Below are positions 11,354 to 21,089 of a DNA stretch of 64,000 nucleotides, one piece after another (position 1 is the first letter of the stretch; every line of letters begins with the position of its first letter). Location: the NCBI GenBank assembly GCA_963575745.1, contig CAUYUJ010016283.1, forward strand, positions 17,501 to 81,500. Direction: 5' to 3'. The notes beneath the pieces are model-generated. The model did not search any database and was not told where the DNA came from. It was given only the letters and a program-made list of their open reading frames with translations. The translations under genes were made by a program, and so were the position numbers. Source of the stretch: Prorocentrum cordatum. Taxonomy: Eukaryota > Sar > Dinophyceae > Prorocentrales > Prorocentraceae.

Positions 11354-13205
11354 TGGCCTGCAGCAACTTCATCACGCCCAATGGAGAATTGTGCCAGAAG
11401 CGTTCATGAAGTAGACGCAGTAGTCCGGCACGATCTTTCTCGTTGGCATGAGTCAACTTCTTGGGTAGCTCCCGAAGTTCCATGTTGGGCTTCGTCCGTG
11501 ACAAGACTCGGCCGTTGATCTCGATCTTCTCGATGGCGTCGTCAGTAGAAGCCGCAAGTGGTCCAGGCCTCTCTGGTGGAATAGCATATGGTCCATGTGT
11601 AGGTCGTGGTTGCTTTCCTCCGAGGCGTCGAGCTTGATCTCGTCGGCCGGGAGGACCGTCGAGTATAATGTCCGAAAGGTGAACGCCGAGGAGAGTGATG
11701 ATGTAGATCGTCGTCGTGGTGTCTATGTCGTCTTCAGGTGCGCTTCTCCAATCCTTGACTACGCTCATGTGGTAGTGGCCGTCCTTGTTGCCTAGAAATC
11801 TGATGCGATCTTTGTAGTCATCAGGATTGCTAAACTCAGTCTCGTCAAACTTGTGTGCTTCCGACATATGGCATTGAGATGTCACAGTCCTGGTCATGTA
11901 AACTTGGCTGAGAGCATGACATAGAACTCGTGCACCTTCCTGTTGTGGTCTGCCAGTACCAGGCAACATCAAAATCCGTCCGGTAGGTGTCCCAGGAACG
12001 CCGAAACTCATAGTGTAATCGGTGATGGAAAGAATCGCTGCCTTGATCCATTGTGCTTCTGTGGGCGTGAAGGTGTCGAGCGTGATCTTGGTGCTCTTGG
12101 TGTCGATGTCCTTGAATTCTTCCATGAGGTCGTCTAAGGACTTAGGTCCTGCTGGTGCTGGTAACTGAGCTAATGGTGCTTCATCTTCTGCCTCGTCATC
12201 TGCTGCTGCTGGGAAAGCTCTTGAGAACTTGTTGATAGAGATTCCTGGTTCTTTGGAATCCAGGGCCAAGATGTCCTTGCAGAGTGCCGTACAGAACTTC
12301 TTTGAAAACATTGCTGCTGCTGCTGTCCGCTTGCGATGCGTCTCCTTATCATAACCTTGAAGATGTATGTGCTCCTTCTTGCAGCTGCAGCGCTTCGCAG
12401 AATGATTGAGACAGAAGGTCGAAATCAACGTAGTGTCCTTCTTGTTCCTTCGGCCGTCCTTTTCACTGGAGAAAGCACACATACAAGTATTGTAACGTCG
12501 ATTCGAATAAGCTGGATGATCAAGGAGAGCTGCCAAGGGAGACTTCGTCCAAATACTAGAAGATCTTGGATTCTCCACAAGATTGTCTCTGAAGTCCTGC
12601 TTGATCTTGACAGCGTGTGAGGTCATGAACTTCAACATGGGCATTTCTGATTCTCGTAACTCCATGGTGTCCTTGATGTCGCGTCCAGTGCCCATGTGAC
12701 TCCAATACTTGCATCTTGGCTCCATCGTTGTGACTCTTGGTTTGAATGTCTTGTCTGCTCTCTGTAACTTAAGTTGATGAGGTCGATGTTTGAGGTCCCA
12801 TCCGTAGCGTAGGTCAACTGGAAAAAGTACTGCACACAAGAAAGCTAATGATGCCATACAGAGAGATAGATGGGATGAACCTGAACACCAACTCCATAGA
12901 ATAGGATATCCGCAATAAGGTCCTCTGGCCAGTGCTGCCTCGAAAGCGTCATAGTTCTCGGGCGTGATGACCGGTAGCCAGGTGTAGGTCGCGTAGAACA
13001 TTTCTGGGATCGAATTGAATTCGGTCCTTGCAACTGCCAACTCCTCTGGAAGTAGGTGCGAAGGAAAGAGTGGTTCGCCATTCCACAGTGAGAAAGATTC
13101 CTTTGAAGAAAGAGCTTGCCAATCTCGATAGTATTTCCGTGTTGTAGATGAGAATGAGGTAAGAGTGTCTGGAGTGAACAGTTTAGCGTCGTGCCCAGGA
13201 CTCAA
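6573..13205 (-). CDS. Copia Pol: MTase-like domain, integrase, RT, RNase H
   Basis: A single 2210-codon open frame; its first codon here is TTG, so it is probably expressed as a Gag-Pol fusion. Residues 95-315 resemble a cytosine-5 methyltransferase (WSWCSGSS near 104-111, PVD at 129-131, PRCKYWS at 163-169, ENP at 211-213). Residues about 318-370 are acidic. The pre-integrase HHCC has HERFWH just before, and CKACEVC just after, a proline/lysine low-complexity run (about 618-738) encoded by poly-G. The integrase core has QHD (785), LLTDQEGG and GLVERH, the DDE set. The proline-rich linker spans roughly 1250-1500. RT has DISTAFLQG, LRAMYGFTDAP and HVDDLQITG (about 1838). RNase H begins at CITDASSA (about 1995). 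It copies and integrates the element. It follows Gag directly; the Gag stop overlaps the first codons, in the -1 frame. Confidence 0.88.
10990..11352. repeat. Near-pure poly-T/poly-G tract inside Pol
   Basis: A T run (about 10990-11035) leads into about 310 bp that is almost entirely G on the plus strand, with sparse T and A. It lies exactly between the His pair and the Cys pair of the integrase zinc-binding domain, yet leaves the reading frame open. Its length and purity make a sequencing or assembly artefact plausible; a real insertion cannot be excluded. Confidence 0.9.
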
Positions 13206-15898
13206 TGAAAATGAGTCCCGTGGTCCTCATGTGGTGCTCGGTCGTTGCCGTCGATCATGGATATGAGAGTGACTCCGTGATGATGCTGTCCTTGCTGACG
13301 TGCTCCGTCGTCCACTTCCTGCTGATGCTGAAGTACAGTTTTGTTCCACACGTCGTTCTTTTCTTTGTCGAAGTTGTCGATCGGAAGTAAGTAGTGCGAT
13401 GAGTCCGTCAAGAGAATCCTCTGTGAGCACATCTCGCCATTGCCGAGTCTCAGTCCCAGAAGTCCGTCTTGATTCTGGAAGTGTCCGCACGATATGATGC
13501 TGCCGAGTCGTAGCAGAGTCTGTAGTGGAATGAGTCCAGGACAGTTTGCTGACTGGCCTGTGATGACATCGCAAGAAAAGTAAGCATGCTTCATTCCAAC
13601 CAGACCAATAGGAAATACACATATACCGATGCTGTGCTGGGGCTGTGATGAGATGCCCGTGAACTTGTTCTTTGAACGATGCCACATCACGTGTTTCATC
13701 AGGCCGCGAGGTCGTAGTAGCTTGTCGAAGATCTCTCGAAGAGTAGCACTTCCGATAAGACCGCGAGCTGCTCCAGGGTCTACGATGAGGCCGATGACGT
13801 TGACTCCGTTGATGACCGCCAAATTCTTGAACGGGTTGCCAGAGGCTGGCAACGCTGCAAACTCCTCTGGTTCGTCCTGAATCTGCGATTCGTCCGGTCT
13901 AGGTATCAACATCCAACCTGATGACGTGTCATCAGAGCTCGGTGTGGTCTGCTGCTGAGAAGTGGTCCCTGGTGACTGTGCGTCTTGCTGTGATTGATGC
14001 TGTTGTTGCTGCCGGGCGGCTGAGATATCCAGACAAGAAGAGCACATCACCATCAAGTGTCCTTTGAATCCGTGACATATACAAAACGAACGGTTACACG
14101 TGCCGCACTTCGCAATCGCCGCTGAGAAACATCTGTAGCAGGTATGAGTAGACGCAGAAACCGAAACTGCGCTTGATGATGCCGAGAAACTTGAGCTCGT
14201 CGCGCCAGTCGCCGTAGCTGCTGGGCCTAACCCAGGTGGATGCCGTGGTTGTCCCTGTCCAACTGTGGTTCTCTCTCCGGTGCCGAATATATCGTCGTAT
14301 GCTGATCCTTTCCGTGTTGGTGTTCTCTCTGCCGCCGTCGAGGTAGGTACGAACTGGCACGCTCCTGAAGATAGAGGGGTCCGTGTCATGATGTTCTTGT
14401 CGCACGTGGACGTCTCATTTGGTACTGCTGCCTGTTCGTCTGGTTCTTGTTGTTCATGGATGGCCGGCAAGGTCGTGTAGCTTCCATATGCGTCGTCTTC
14501 GCGATCAGTGTCTTGATAGAACTGTCGTCGTTGGTCGTAGCCTTTTCCTTTTGATCGGTATCCTTTCTTGCCACGTCCTTTGCCTTTCTGCTGTCGCTGT
14601 TGGAAGTCGCTTCTGCCGAAACGTGGAACATCGCGTCGATGATGGTCGTGAGATCCTCGATTGTCTTGATAGCCTCTGTGCCGATCTCGATCGTATCCTT
14701 TGCCGTTGCCACGTCTTTTACCTTTGCGATTTCCTTTGCGATAGCCTTTTCCTTGTCCGTAGTATTCTTCATCATACTGCTCGTCAATCTGATACGCGTT
14801 GTCCTCTTTCTGATCATCTTTGAGAGGGCAGGTATCTGAATTGTGCCATCTTGATCCACATAGTGTACACTGATCTCCTTGTCGTTTCTTACCTCCTTTC
14901 TTGCCGTTCTTGCCGTTGCCGGTTTTGTCGTCCTTGCCCTTTCCTTTGCTGTATGATCCTTTTCCGCGTACATGCTGCCAGTAGTCCTCGTCCGGTGTCG
15001 ATGGGGATGGAAGAGATGATGAAGTGCCACCTGCTGCTGCGCCTCCGTATCCATCTTGATCTCCATTGTCGTCATACCAATCATCATCTTCATCATACTC
15101 TTCGTCGTACCACTCGTCGTAGTACTCCTCATCATCCCCGTAGTAGTTGTCGTAGTCGTATTCATACTCTCTCGTCCAAGAGTCTGAGTCTTCCCAGTAG
15201 TTCTTGTACCCGACGTGCTGCTCATTGGCCGCCATCTCGTTCTTGCTCACTTTTAGCTGCAACTGAACCATCTCGCGCCATCTATTGAGATCACCATTGA
15301 CCTTCAAGCGTAGATCTGCGAGCGTCTTGTCAGCAAACGTCGTCCGTGACCAGAAGAGCCACGCCTTTGCTGACTCGCCCATTTGTAATCCTCCATATCG
15401 TTCAGCTTCTTCGCACAAGTGATCCCACTCGAAGAGATATGAGATGAAGTCCTGACTGGATCCCTGACGTAGCGTAAAGAATCTGTCCAGTGATGTCCAG
15501 GCCAAATCTTGATCGTCCAGTCCATACATCTCAAACAATCTGTCATTCAGAATCTTGATTCCACTGTGCTGCAGTGGGGCGAGTTCGTTGCCTTGACCGT
15601 CCAATATTGCTGCAACTCTTGGTAAACTGACCGCCTCGATGCCACGATAGTTCACAACATTGCCTGCTTGATCAAGTCGCGTCACGCGTAGGTCTTGAGC
15701 TGCCCGTAGTGCCGGGCCTTCTAGTCTGCTCATGACCGCTGCGCCAAGCTGGTCTTGCTCCAAACGCGTGAGTCGACTCCATATTTCCAATGCTTCACGA
15801 TACTCACGGATTGGATACGCTCGTGGTCGCCAGCCTGGCGGTATGTCCTTAGAATACTGCTTGAGAGAGAGAGGAGTAGTCTGTGGTGAGGCCAACAT
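13202..15898 (-). CDS. Copia Gag with CCHC knuckle and aspartic protease
   Basis: The open frame extends to 16099, but the first ATG is at 15898-15896 (MLASPQTTPLSLKQYS), so I take that as the start; the frame upstream lacks an ATG and runs into the primer-binding site. The N-terminal 230 residues include GWRPRAYPIREYREALEIW, a Gag/UBN2-like capsid region. An acidic Asp/Tyr-rich stretch and a Lys/Gly-rich stretch follow. The CCHC knuckle CTLCGSRWHNSDTC (near residue 343) binds RNA. A second Cys-rich motif (CYRC...CGTC...CSSC) lies near residue 595. The protease active site reads LIVDPGAARGLIG (Asp near residue 707), that is DPGA rather than the usual D-S/T-G. The TGA stop overlaps the Pol frame. 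Packages RNA and processes the polyprotein. Confidence 0.85.
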   Translation of the reverse strand: MLASPQTTPLSLKQYSKDIPPGWRPRAYPIREYREALEIWSRLTRLEQDQLGAAVMSRLEGPALRAAQDLRVTRLDQAGNVVNYRGIEAVSLPRVAAILDGQGNELAPLQHSGIKILNDRLFEMYGLDDQDLAWTSLDRFFTLRQGSSQDFISYLFEWDHLCEEAERYGGLQMGESAKAWLFWSRTTFADKTLADLRLKVNGDLNRWREMVQLQLKVSKNEMAANEQHVGYKNYWEDSDSWTREYEYDYDNYYGDDEEYYDEWYDEEYDEDDDWYDDNGDQDGYGGAAAGGTSSSLPSPSTPDEDYWQHVRGKGSYSKGKGKDDKTGNGKNGKKGGKKRQGDQCTLCGSRWHNSDTCPLKDDQKEDNAYQIDEQYDEEYYGQGKGYRKGNRKGKRRGNGKGYDRDRHRGYQDNRGSHDHHRRDVPRFGRSDFQQRQQKGKGRGKKGYRSKGKGYDQRRQFYQDTDREDDAYGSYTTLPAIHEQQEPDEQAAVPNETSTCDKNIMTRTPLSSGACQFVPTSTAAERTPTRKGSAYDDIFGTGERTTVGQGQPRHPPGLGPAATATGATSSSFSASSSAVSVSASTHTCYRCFSAAIAKCGTCNRSFCICHGFKGHLMVMCSSCLDISAARQQQQHQSQQDAQSPGTTSQQQTTPSSDDTSSGWMLIPRPDESQIQDEPEEFAALPASGNPFKNLAVINGVNVIGLIVDPGAARGLIGSATLREIFDKLLRPRGLMKHVMWHRSKNKFTGISSQPQHSIGICVFPIGLVGMKHAYFSCDVITGQSANCPGLIPLQTLLRLGSIISCGHFQNQDGLLGLRLGNGEMCSQRILLTDSSHYLLPIDNFDKEKNDVWNKTVLQHQQEVDDGARQQGQHHHGVTLISMIDGNDRAPHEDHGTHFH

Positions 15899-16085
15899 CT
15901 TTCCAACCGAACTTCCGGTAAAATAGACTGTATCTGATCCAACTCTGTGTCTGATAGTGTATATCTTGATATACTGAAATAACTCAAATATCTGAACACC
16001 AAGTGATGATAATCTCGTAGGTGTCGACGGTGCCGTAACCGTAGGTCCTGCGGCAGAGAGAGAGCCAGAAGGCAGGGAGCCGACT

Positions 16086-16098
16086 GGCTCCGCTACCA
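16086..16098 (-). promoter_or_regulatory. tRNA primer-binding site of the first copia element
   Basis: Minus strand TGGTAGCGGAGCC lies immediately inside the 5' LTR. Its complement ends in CTCCGCTACCA, which differs at one position from the CTCTGCTACCA 3' end of the usual eukaryotic initiator tRNA-Met (known from memory). Initiator tRNA-Met priming is standard for copia elements. Confidence 0.75.
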
Positions 16099-16099
16099 A

Positions 16100-16288
16100 A
16101 CTCCAGATTCTGATGAAAATCCTGAACTGGAAATATTAAGTTCTTTAAGCGAAAGCTATATGAACTAATGGCAATAAAGATGAGAATCTTTTACTGCTTT
16201 GACTTGAGCCAGTACATTACAGTACGGTGCTGCTTCTAGCGTATGAGACAACATGCCTAACAGGTCCTAGACATAATAATCTCAACTC
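16100..16288 (-). repeat. Partial 5' LTR of the first copia element
   Basis: 189 bp matching 6026-6214 at 183 positions. The match stops abruptly at 16289, where a run of about 19 C begins, so the outer two thirds of the LTR (including its U3 promoter) are missing or unassembled. Confidence 0.85.
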
Positions 16289-16565
16289 GCCCCCCCCCCC
16301 CCCCCCCCCTCCTCCTCCCTCCTCCTCCTCCTTCCTCCCTTTTTCATTCCCTCCTCCTCCCTCTCCCCCTCCTCCCTCCACCCTCTCCTCCCATCCCCCT
16401 TCATCCCTCCCGCAGTCCTCCACCTCCTCCTCCTTCCTTCCCAAGCTCCCGCGCCCTCCCGGCCGCCGCCTCCTCTTCCCTCACCCTCCTCCTCCGATCC
16501 TCCTCACCCCCCCCTCCTCCTCCTCATCATCCCCCCCCTCCCCCCATCCCCCGCCTCCTCCAGGC
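16289..16565. repeat. Poly-C and C/T-rich tract
   Basis: A C run of about 19 nt followed by CCTCCT-type pyrimidine repeats. It truncates the adjacent LTR. The following 16566-16874 is GC-rich with G runs and no recognisable gene. Confidence 0.85.
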
Positions 16566-16874
16566 GCCGGCCACTGGGCGCGCGCTCCGGGGGGCGGGAG
16601 GGGGGGGGGGCAGGGGGGGGCCGGAAGGCGGTGGGGGCAGACGCGCGACTGGGAGGCGCGAGCCACCATGCCCCCCCTCAGGCGCTCGCGCGCTCGCCGG
16701 AGGCAAGGGGCGGGGGGGGGGCGCGCGGGGGCAGGGGGGGGGGGGCGCAATAAAGGCGCGGCGCCACTGCAGTCAGACGGGGCCCCGGCGAAGGGAGAGC
16801 GGAGAGGGGGGGGGGGGGCGAGCGGGCCCGAGAGCAAGGGGGTCAAGGGCGCCGCGGACGACAAACGTTCGACA

Positions 16875-17392
16875 TTAACTGTCGCGCTGCAGCCTTGCCG
16901 CTGAGCGCTGGTAGCAGGCGTCGATGGCAGTCGACCTGCGGCGCCCATCGAGACCATGGGCGAGGCCCTTGACGACGCTCTGACAACCGCCGCCGAGCGG
17001 GCCTAAGTGTGACATGACCACCGGCGTGAGGCTCAATGCGTGGTATTTCCGTCCCTTAAAGCTTTCCTCTCGCTCAATCAGAGTGCCCTGGCGGCGCCGG
17101 GCTGCGCTGTCCGGGAGGGCCCGCGCGCGCGGGGTAACGACGGCTATGTCCAAGCACTGGCGGGCGAGGTTTTTGTCGTTGTAGTCGCGGCGTCGGGGCG
17201 CCGATTGTCTGGCGACCCCCCGGGCGGGCGCTGCTCGGCGCGCGCGGGCGCGCCCGAAATGTCGGTCAGCACGTTTGCAAACAGGCCCCGGACAGCGTCG
17301 CGTCTGCGGACGACGAAACCACCCCTCTTGCACAATAGGCTGTGCAACCCTTTCGCGCCCCCGCCACTTGGTTGCAAACCCGGTGGCCCGCG

Positions 17393-17426
<34 letters not shown>

Positions 17427-19622
17427 TTGCGGGCGCAGTGCAATTCGCGACCATGCTGTCGCAGGTGCACGTCCAGATGCGTCCGCGGACGGGTGCTGGT
17501 GACGAATTTCTGGTCCGTTAGACAATGCTCCGACCTCGTGGGGGCGGCCGTCCACGAGCCTCCGCCGCTGCCGCCGGACTTCCGCGTCGAAGTGGCGCAA
17601 TCTTCCGCGGCGCCGCTACTAATATCCAAGCCGATGCGAGAACCCATTTCGGAACGCCAGATGCGCGCGGAACTTGGGGGGGCAGAGTGAAGGGCGTCGT
17701 CGAGCGCGGCCGGGAGGTTGACGCCCTGCGAGCCCATCTCCCCGACGACCGTCTCGAGGCGCGCTCGCAAAGCAAGCGCCTTGATCAAGAGCGCCGCCGC
17801 GCTGGGAGGCCCCATGGCGGCCGCGCCCCCCAGCGGGCCCCGGGGCCAGGGGGCGACGAAGTTGGACCGAGCACTGGCGCGCGCGCTGGCCAGGCCATAG
17901 CCGCCCTCCTTCCATGGGAGAACCACCGCTGGCGATGGGGCGCGGCTGATAATTCGGAGTGCTCGACCCACAGGAAGTCGATCAAGCAAAACAGAATCCA
18001 AGTCGAGCACGTTGCCGTTCGTCAGCGGCCAGCACTGCTGCAAGTAGACTACGCCCCCACTGGTCGCCGCGCGGGCGAGAGAAACAGCGTGGTGGACTGA
18101 AAGGCTGGCCGCCTTCAGCTCCGAGAGCCGCGTCGAAGTCCTCCGCCGTTCCTCCGCTGCGTCTCGGCACGGCTGACCCGAGAAGCAAAGGGCCGGGCCC
18201 CCCCCCCCCGTGGCCGCCAGGCGCGCGAGCGGCTGTTTCAAGACGAGGGGGGGCGCCTCCGCCCGCTGGATTCCTGATGCTCCGACGTCGCACGCCCCCG
18301 GCGACCGGGCCGAACACTTCCAGAGCTTGAGCGCGCGCCCTGCAGCGTTGAAGGCCGGGGCAGCAGCCTCTAAGGCCGCCTTCAGGCCAGCCGGGGGCGC
18401 GAGGAGGTAGGCGTCGTCCTGGGGGCCCGCCGCCGTCGACAGTTCCGAGATGGCCTCGCGCGCCTGGGCGACCCCGAGGCAGGCCAGAAAGAAAGCCGAA
18501 GGGCACCCTTGGTCGACCCCTGTGGCGGCGACGATCTCGTGCAAGGCGCCGCCGGGATCCTTGCGCACACGGCGCCTCTCGAGGCGAAGCCAACGGGGGG
18601 CCCGGGGCCGCGCCCTGGGGGCACCTCAGTCTCGATGCCCCCCAAACCCATGCTGCCGCGCATGTTGGCGACGCCCAGGGCCGCGATGGTGAGGGCGGGG
18701 TCTGCGTGCATCTGGGATTCCATGAAGTGCCGGCGCGCGACGGCGGGGCCGCCTGGCCGCGCGACCCCGCGCTGGGACTTGCCGACGGCGTCGCGAACCG
18801 TCGGGGAACATCGACCCCATCCGCGGAGCGCTGCCCTCCAATGCGCCGCATGGGTGAAACCAGCGGCCAGATGTCGACATCGGAGCCTCGCATCAAAGGC
18901 GAATGGCAGCGACCGCTGCGCGCCGCTCGGACGGCTTCCTCTGGGGCGCCACCCTTGAGCAGGTCCGCCGCGCTCGCCGGGGCCTTGGAACCGCCCGGGA
19001 CGTAGGCGTGCACCTGGGGGCATTCGCAGCAGGCCCCGCTGGCGCCGGCCCCGCACATGGGGGGGGGCGCCGCGACTGCAGAGCGGATGTGGGACGCGAG
19101 CTCATCCCTCAGCTCGGGCGCAACGTCCTCGCGAGGGCTCCGGGCAGCGAGCGGGCGCGCAGGCTTGGGGAACGCGTCCTGCAAGCGCTGCGGGGCGTCC
19201 GCGCTCCGGGCAAACCGGGGCGGGGAGCGCGCGCCCCAGAGGGCCTTGCTGATCGCCTCGTTGTTCAGAAGGTGCCCCGCGACCTGCGCTCCCCGAACGG
19301 CCGCTGCCTGAGCGGGCCGGGGCTGGGCCGGGGAACTCGAAGCTCGCCCGAGGTTGCCTTGCAGTTCTAGCCGCGACTGCGGCCGTGCACCAGCCAAGAA
19401 GCGCGCGAACGGCTGCCAAGAACTGCGTTCAAAATGCGGCTGCCCTGGCCACGGCGGCCCCCCCCTCTGCCTTGGACGGGAATGGAGCAGAACGGCATCC
19501 ATTGACGGAAACAACTTCCACAGTTGGCCGCGCTTACTACCAGCTGCGTCGCCCGCTCGGACTCGCAAAGAATCGATCGCGGAAGCAGCGGCGCGCTGGG
19601 TCCCCCCACGCTGCTCTTCCAA
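16875..19622 (-). pseudogene. Decayed LINE with RT and restriction-like endonuclease-type C-terminus
   Basis: The frame 18568-17144 contains VDQGCPSAFFLACLGVAQA (RT block B-like), GPQDDAYLLAPPAGL (block C with the tyrosine of YxDD replaced), then VLPWKEGGYGLASARA and a Cys/His region (LDVHLRQHGRELHC). A frameshift near 17170 moves into the frame ending at 16875: ARQCLDIAVVTP, then REESFKGRKYHALSLTP. The spacing of the acidic residue, E and K in that block resembles the PD-(D/E)XK restriction-like endonuclease found at the C-terminus of R2/CRE-type LINEs. The 5' part (18570-19622) is open but unreadable as specific RT blocks, with frames apparently switching. A poly-C run at 17396-17427 interrupts it. 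The RT call is moderately firm, the endonuclease less so. Confidence 0.55.
17395..17427. repeat. Poly-C run inside the LINE remnant
   Basis: About 33 nt, almost pure C, within the frame of the LINE remnant, producing a polyglycine run in the minus-strand translation. Confidence 0.9.
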
Positions 19623-20205
19623 TGGTCCGGGACGTTACGGATGAGCGCAGAACAAACATTAACTCGTGCCCAGCCGATGTCGCCTCAGAGGTCCAGGTGC
19701 CGAAAGTCGTTCCGGAGCGTGCGAAGGGCCCCCCCCTCAGCTGGGTGCGGTTCGAGACGGGGTCGAGGGGCGTCGCCCGCGAGGCCGCGAGCAGCTGCAG
19801 CATGGGCGAGAGCGCGCTCGAGGCGACGCCGCGCTGCCAGCGGGGGCTCGCCGAGCCCGATCACAGAAGAAGCATCGCGCGCAAATCCACGGGCGCACTG
19901 CGGGTGAATGAGGCGAGCGCCCCTGGTGCCAGCCCGGCGCAATCGAAGCTCGCCCCCTCAAAATGAATCGATCACTTCGCGCGTGTAGCAAGCCGATTGG
20001 GGCTCTGCTCGCTCAGCTCCAACAGACGCGCGTCGGCCTCCACCCTGCCGCGCCGCCGCGCGGGCGCCAGATTATGCCGGCGGAGTTCCGCGCATTCACA
20101 GGAGAGAAATGAAACCAAAAACAATATCCGACGCAACGATTGGCGCGGCGGGGCAGGGCGCGCCGCGCGCGGCTGCCGGCGTCGACGGGGCGGCGCGCGA
20201 CAGAC
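19623..20205. other. No recognisable gene
   Basis: GC-rich sequence upstream of the LINE remnant at 16.9-19.6 kb. Short open frames on both strands lack motifs. It could be the 5' end of that LINE. Confidence 0.4.
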
Positions 20206-20208
20206 GCG

Positions 20209-20209
<1 letters not shown>

Positions 20210-20242
<33 letters not shown>

Positions 20243-20280
20243 ACCCCCCCCCCACCCCCCCCCCCCCCCCCCCCCCCCCA
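20210..20280. repeat. Poly-C tract with isolated A
   Basis: About 70 bp of C with three or four A interruptions, followed by a short C/T-rich stretch to about 20315. A T run of about 27 nt lies at 20399-20423. Confidence 0.9.
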
Positions 20281-20439
20281 ACCCTCCTCTCCCCCTCCTC
20301 CATCTCCTCCTACTCCTCCACAATACTAATATGAAAATTACTCTCCCTTATTTCACCTGATTGGCGCACCGGGGCGATGGCCGCGCGTCTCGCGCGCTGT
20401 TTTTTTTTTTTTTTTGTTTTTTTGAGAACGCACATGCCC

Positions 20440-20655
20440 GGAAATTCCCGGGAAACGACTCTCGCTGAGGCGCCGGCGTCATTTTCGGGCCGAACGCCCC
20501 CCGCGCACTGTTTTTTCACACGCAGGATTCCCGGGAAACGGGTTTTCGCTTGCTTTTTTAAAACATGATGCTCTCGCTGAGGCGCCGGCCTCATTTCTGC
20601 CCCCGAATCGTTCCGAATCGTGCTCCCGCTGCAGCGTGGGCTTCATTTTCGGATC
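20440..20655. repeat. Degenerate direct repeats
   Basis: TTCCCGGGAAACG occurs at 20445 and 20528. CTCGCTGAGGCGCCGGC followed by TCATTT occurs at 20461 and 20573. A third, more diverged copy (CGCTGCAGCGTGGGCTTCATTTTCGG) lies at about 20625-20650. The copies are diverged, so this is an old local duplication. Confidence 0.7.
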
Positions 20656-20739
20656 GGTGTTTGGCCTCCGTCGTTCAGGATGGCGTTCTCGCACCAGCGC
20701 GGGCCTCTTTCTCGCGCGCCCATCCGCCCGCCACCGCCG

Positions 20740-20829
20740 CGCCGCACCACCGCCACCACCACCGCCACCACCACCACCACCACCACCACCACCACCATCG
20801 CAACCACCACCAGCACCAGCACCACCACC

Positions 20830-20870
<41 letters not shown>

Positions 20871-20935
20871 CAGCACCAGCACCACCACCGCAACCGCGCG
20901 CGCACGCACGCGCGCACGCACGCACGTGCACCACC
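20740..20935. repeat. CAC/GAGCAC/GCAC simple repeats
   Basis: Blocks of CACCAC, then AGCACG hexamers, then CACCAG, then GCGCAC. The His/Thr/Pro-rich frames seen here are repeat translations. Confidence 0.9.
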
Positions 20936-21089
20936 ACCCACTACGCACGCGCGCGCGGAGCCACAGGTCCGCTACGACGCGCGTCCGCGGATAGAGAACG
21001 CGTCAGCGGATAGAGGAAAATCAGCGCACGGTGAGGGGTGGGGTGGGGGGGGGGGGGGCGTCAAACTATGACGCGCAGCGCACCTAGCT

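Larger units (their letters stand above)
6026..16288 (-). mobile_element. Ty1/copia-type LTR retrotransposon with methyltransferase-like domain
   Basis: The element reads right to left: partial 5' LTR (16288-16100), primer-binding site, Gag with CCHC knuckle, aspartic protease, methyltransferase-like domain, integrase, reverse transcriptase, RNase H and 3' LTR (about 6575-6026). The order protease-integrase-RT-RNase H defines the copia superfamily. The two terminal copies share 189 bp with 6 mismatches (about 97% identity), which implies a fairly recent insertion. Apart from a Gag/Pol frame change and a poly-G interruption, the coding region has no internal stop, unlike the other elements in this window. 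The outer part of the 5' LTR is missing where the sequence turns into poly-C at 16289. Its base composition is less GC-rich than its surroundings. No target-site duplication is visible because both flanks are low complexity. Confidence 0.9.

Noticed and set aside
17982-19622. 546-residue minus ORF as an intact protein
   Set aside because: Its second half is an out-of-frame shadow of the RT-bearing frame (18568-17144). Only its first half might be LINE sequence.
20565-21071. His-rich ORF as a metal-binding protein
   Set aside because: The His run is encoded by CAC/CAT trinucleotide repeats, and the other two frames give polyThr and polyPro.
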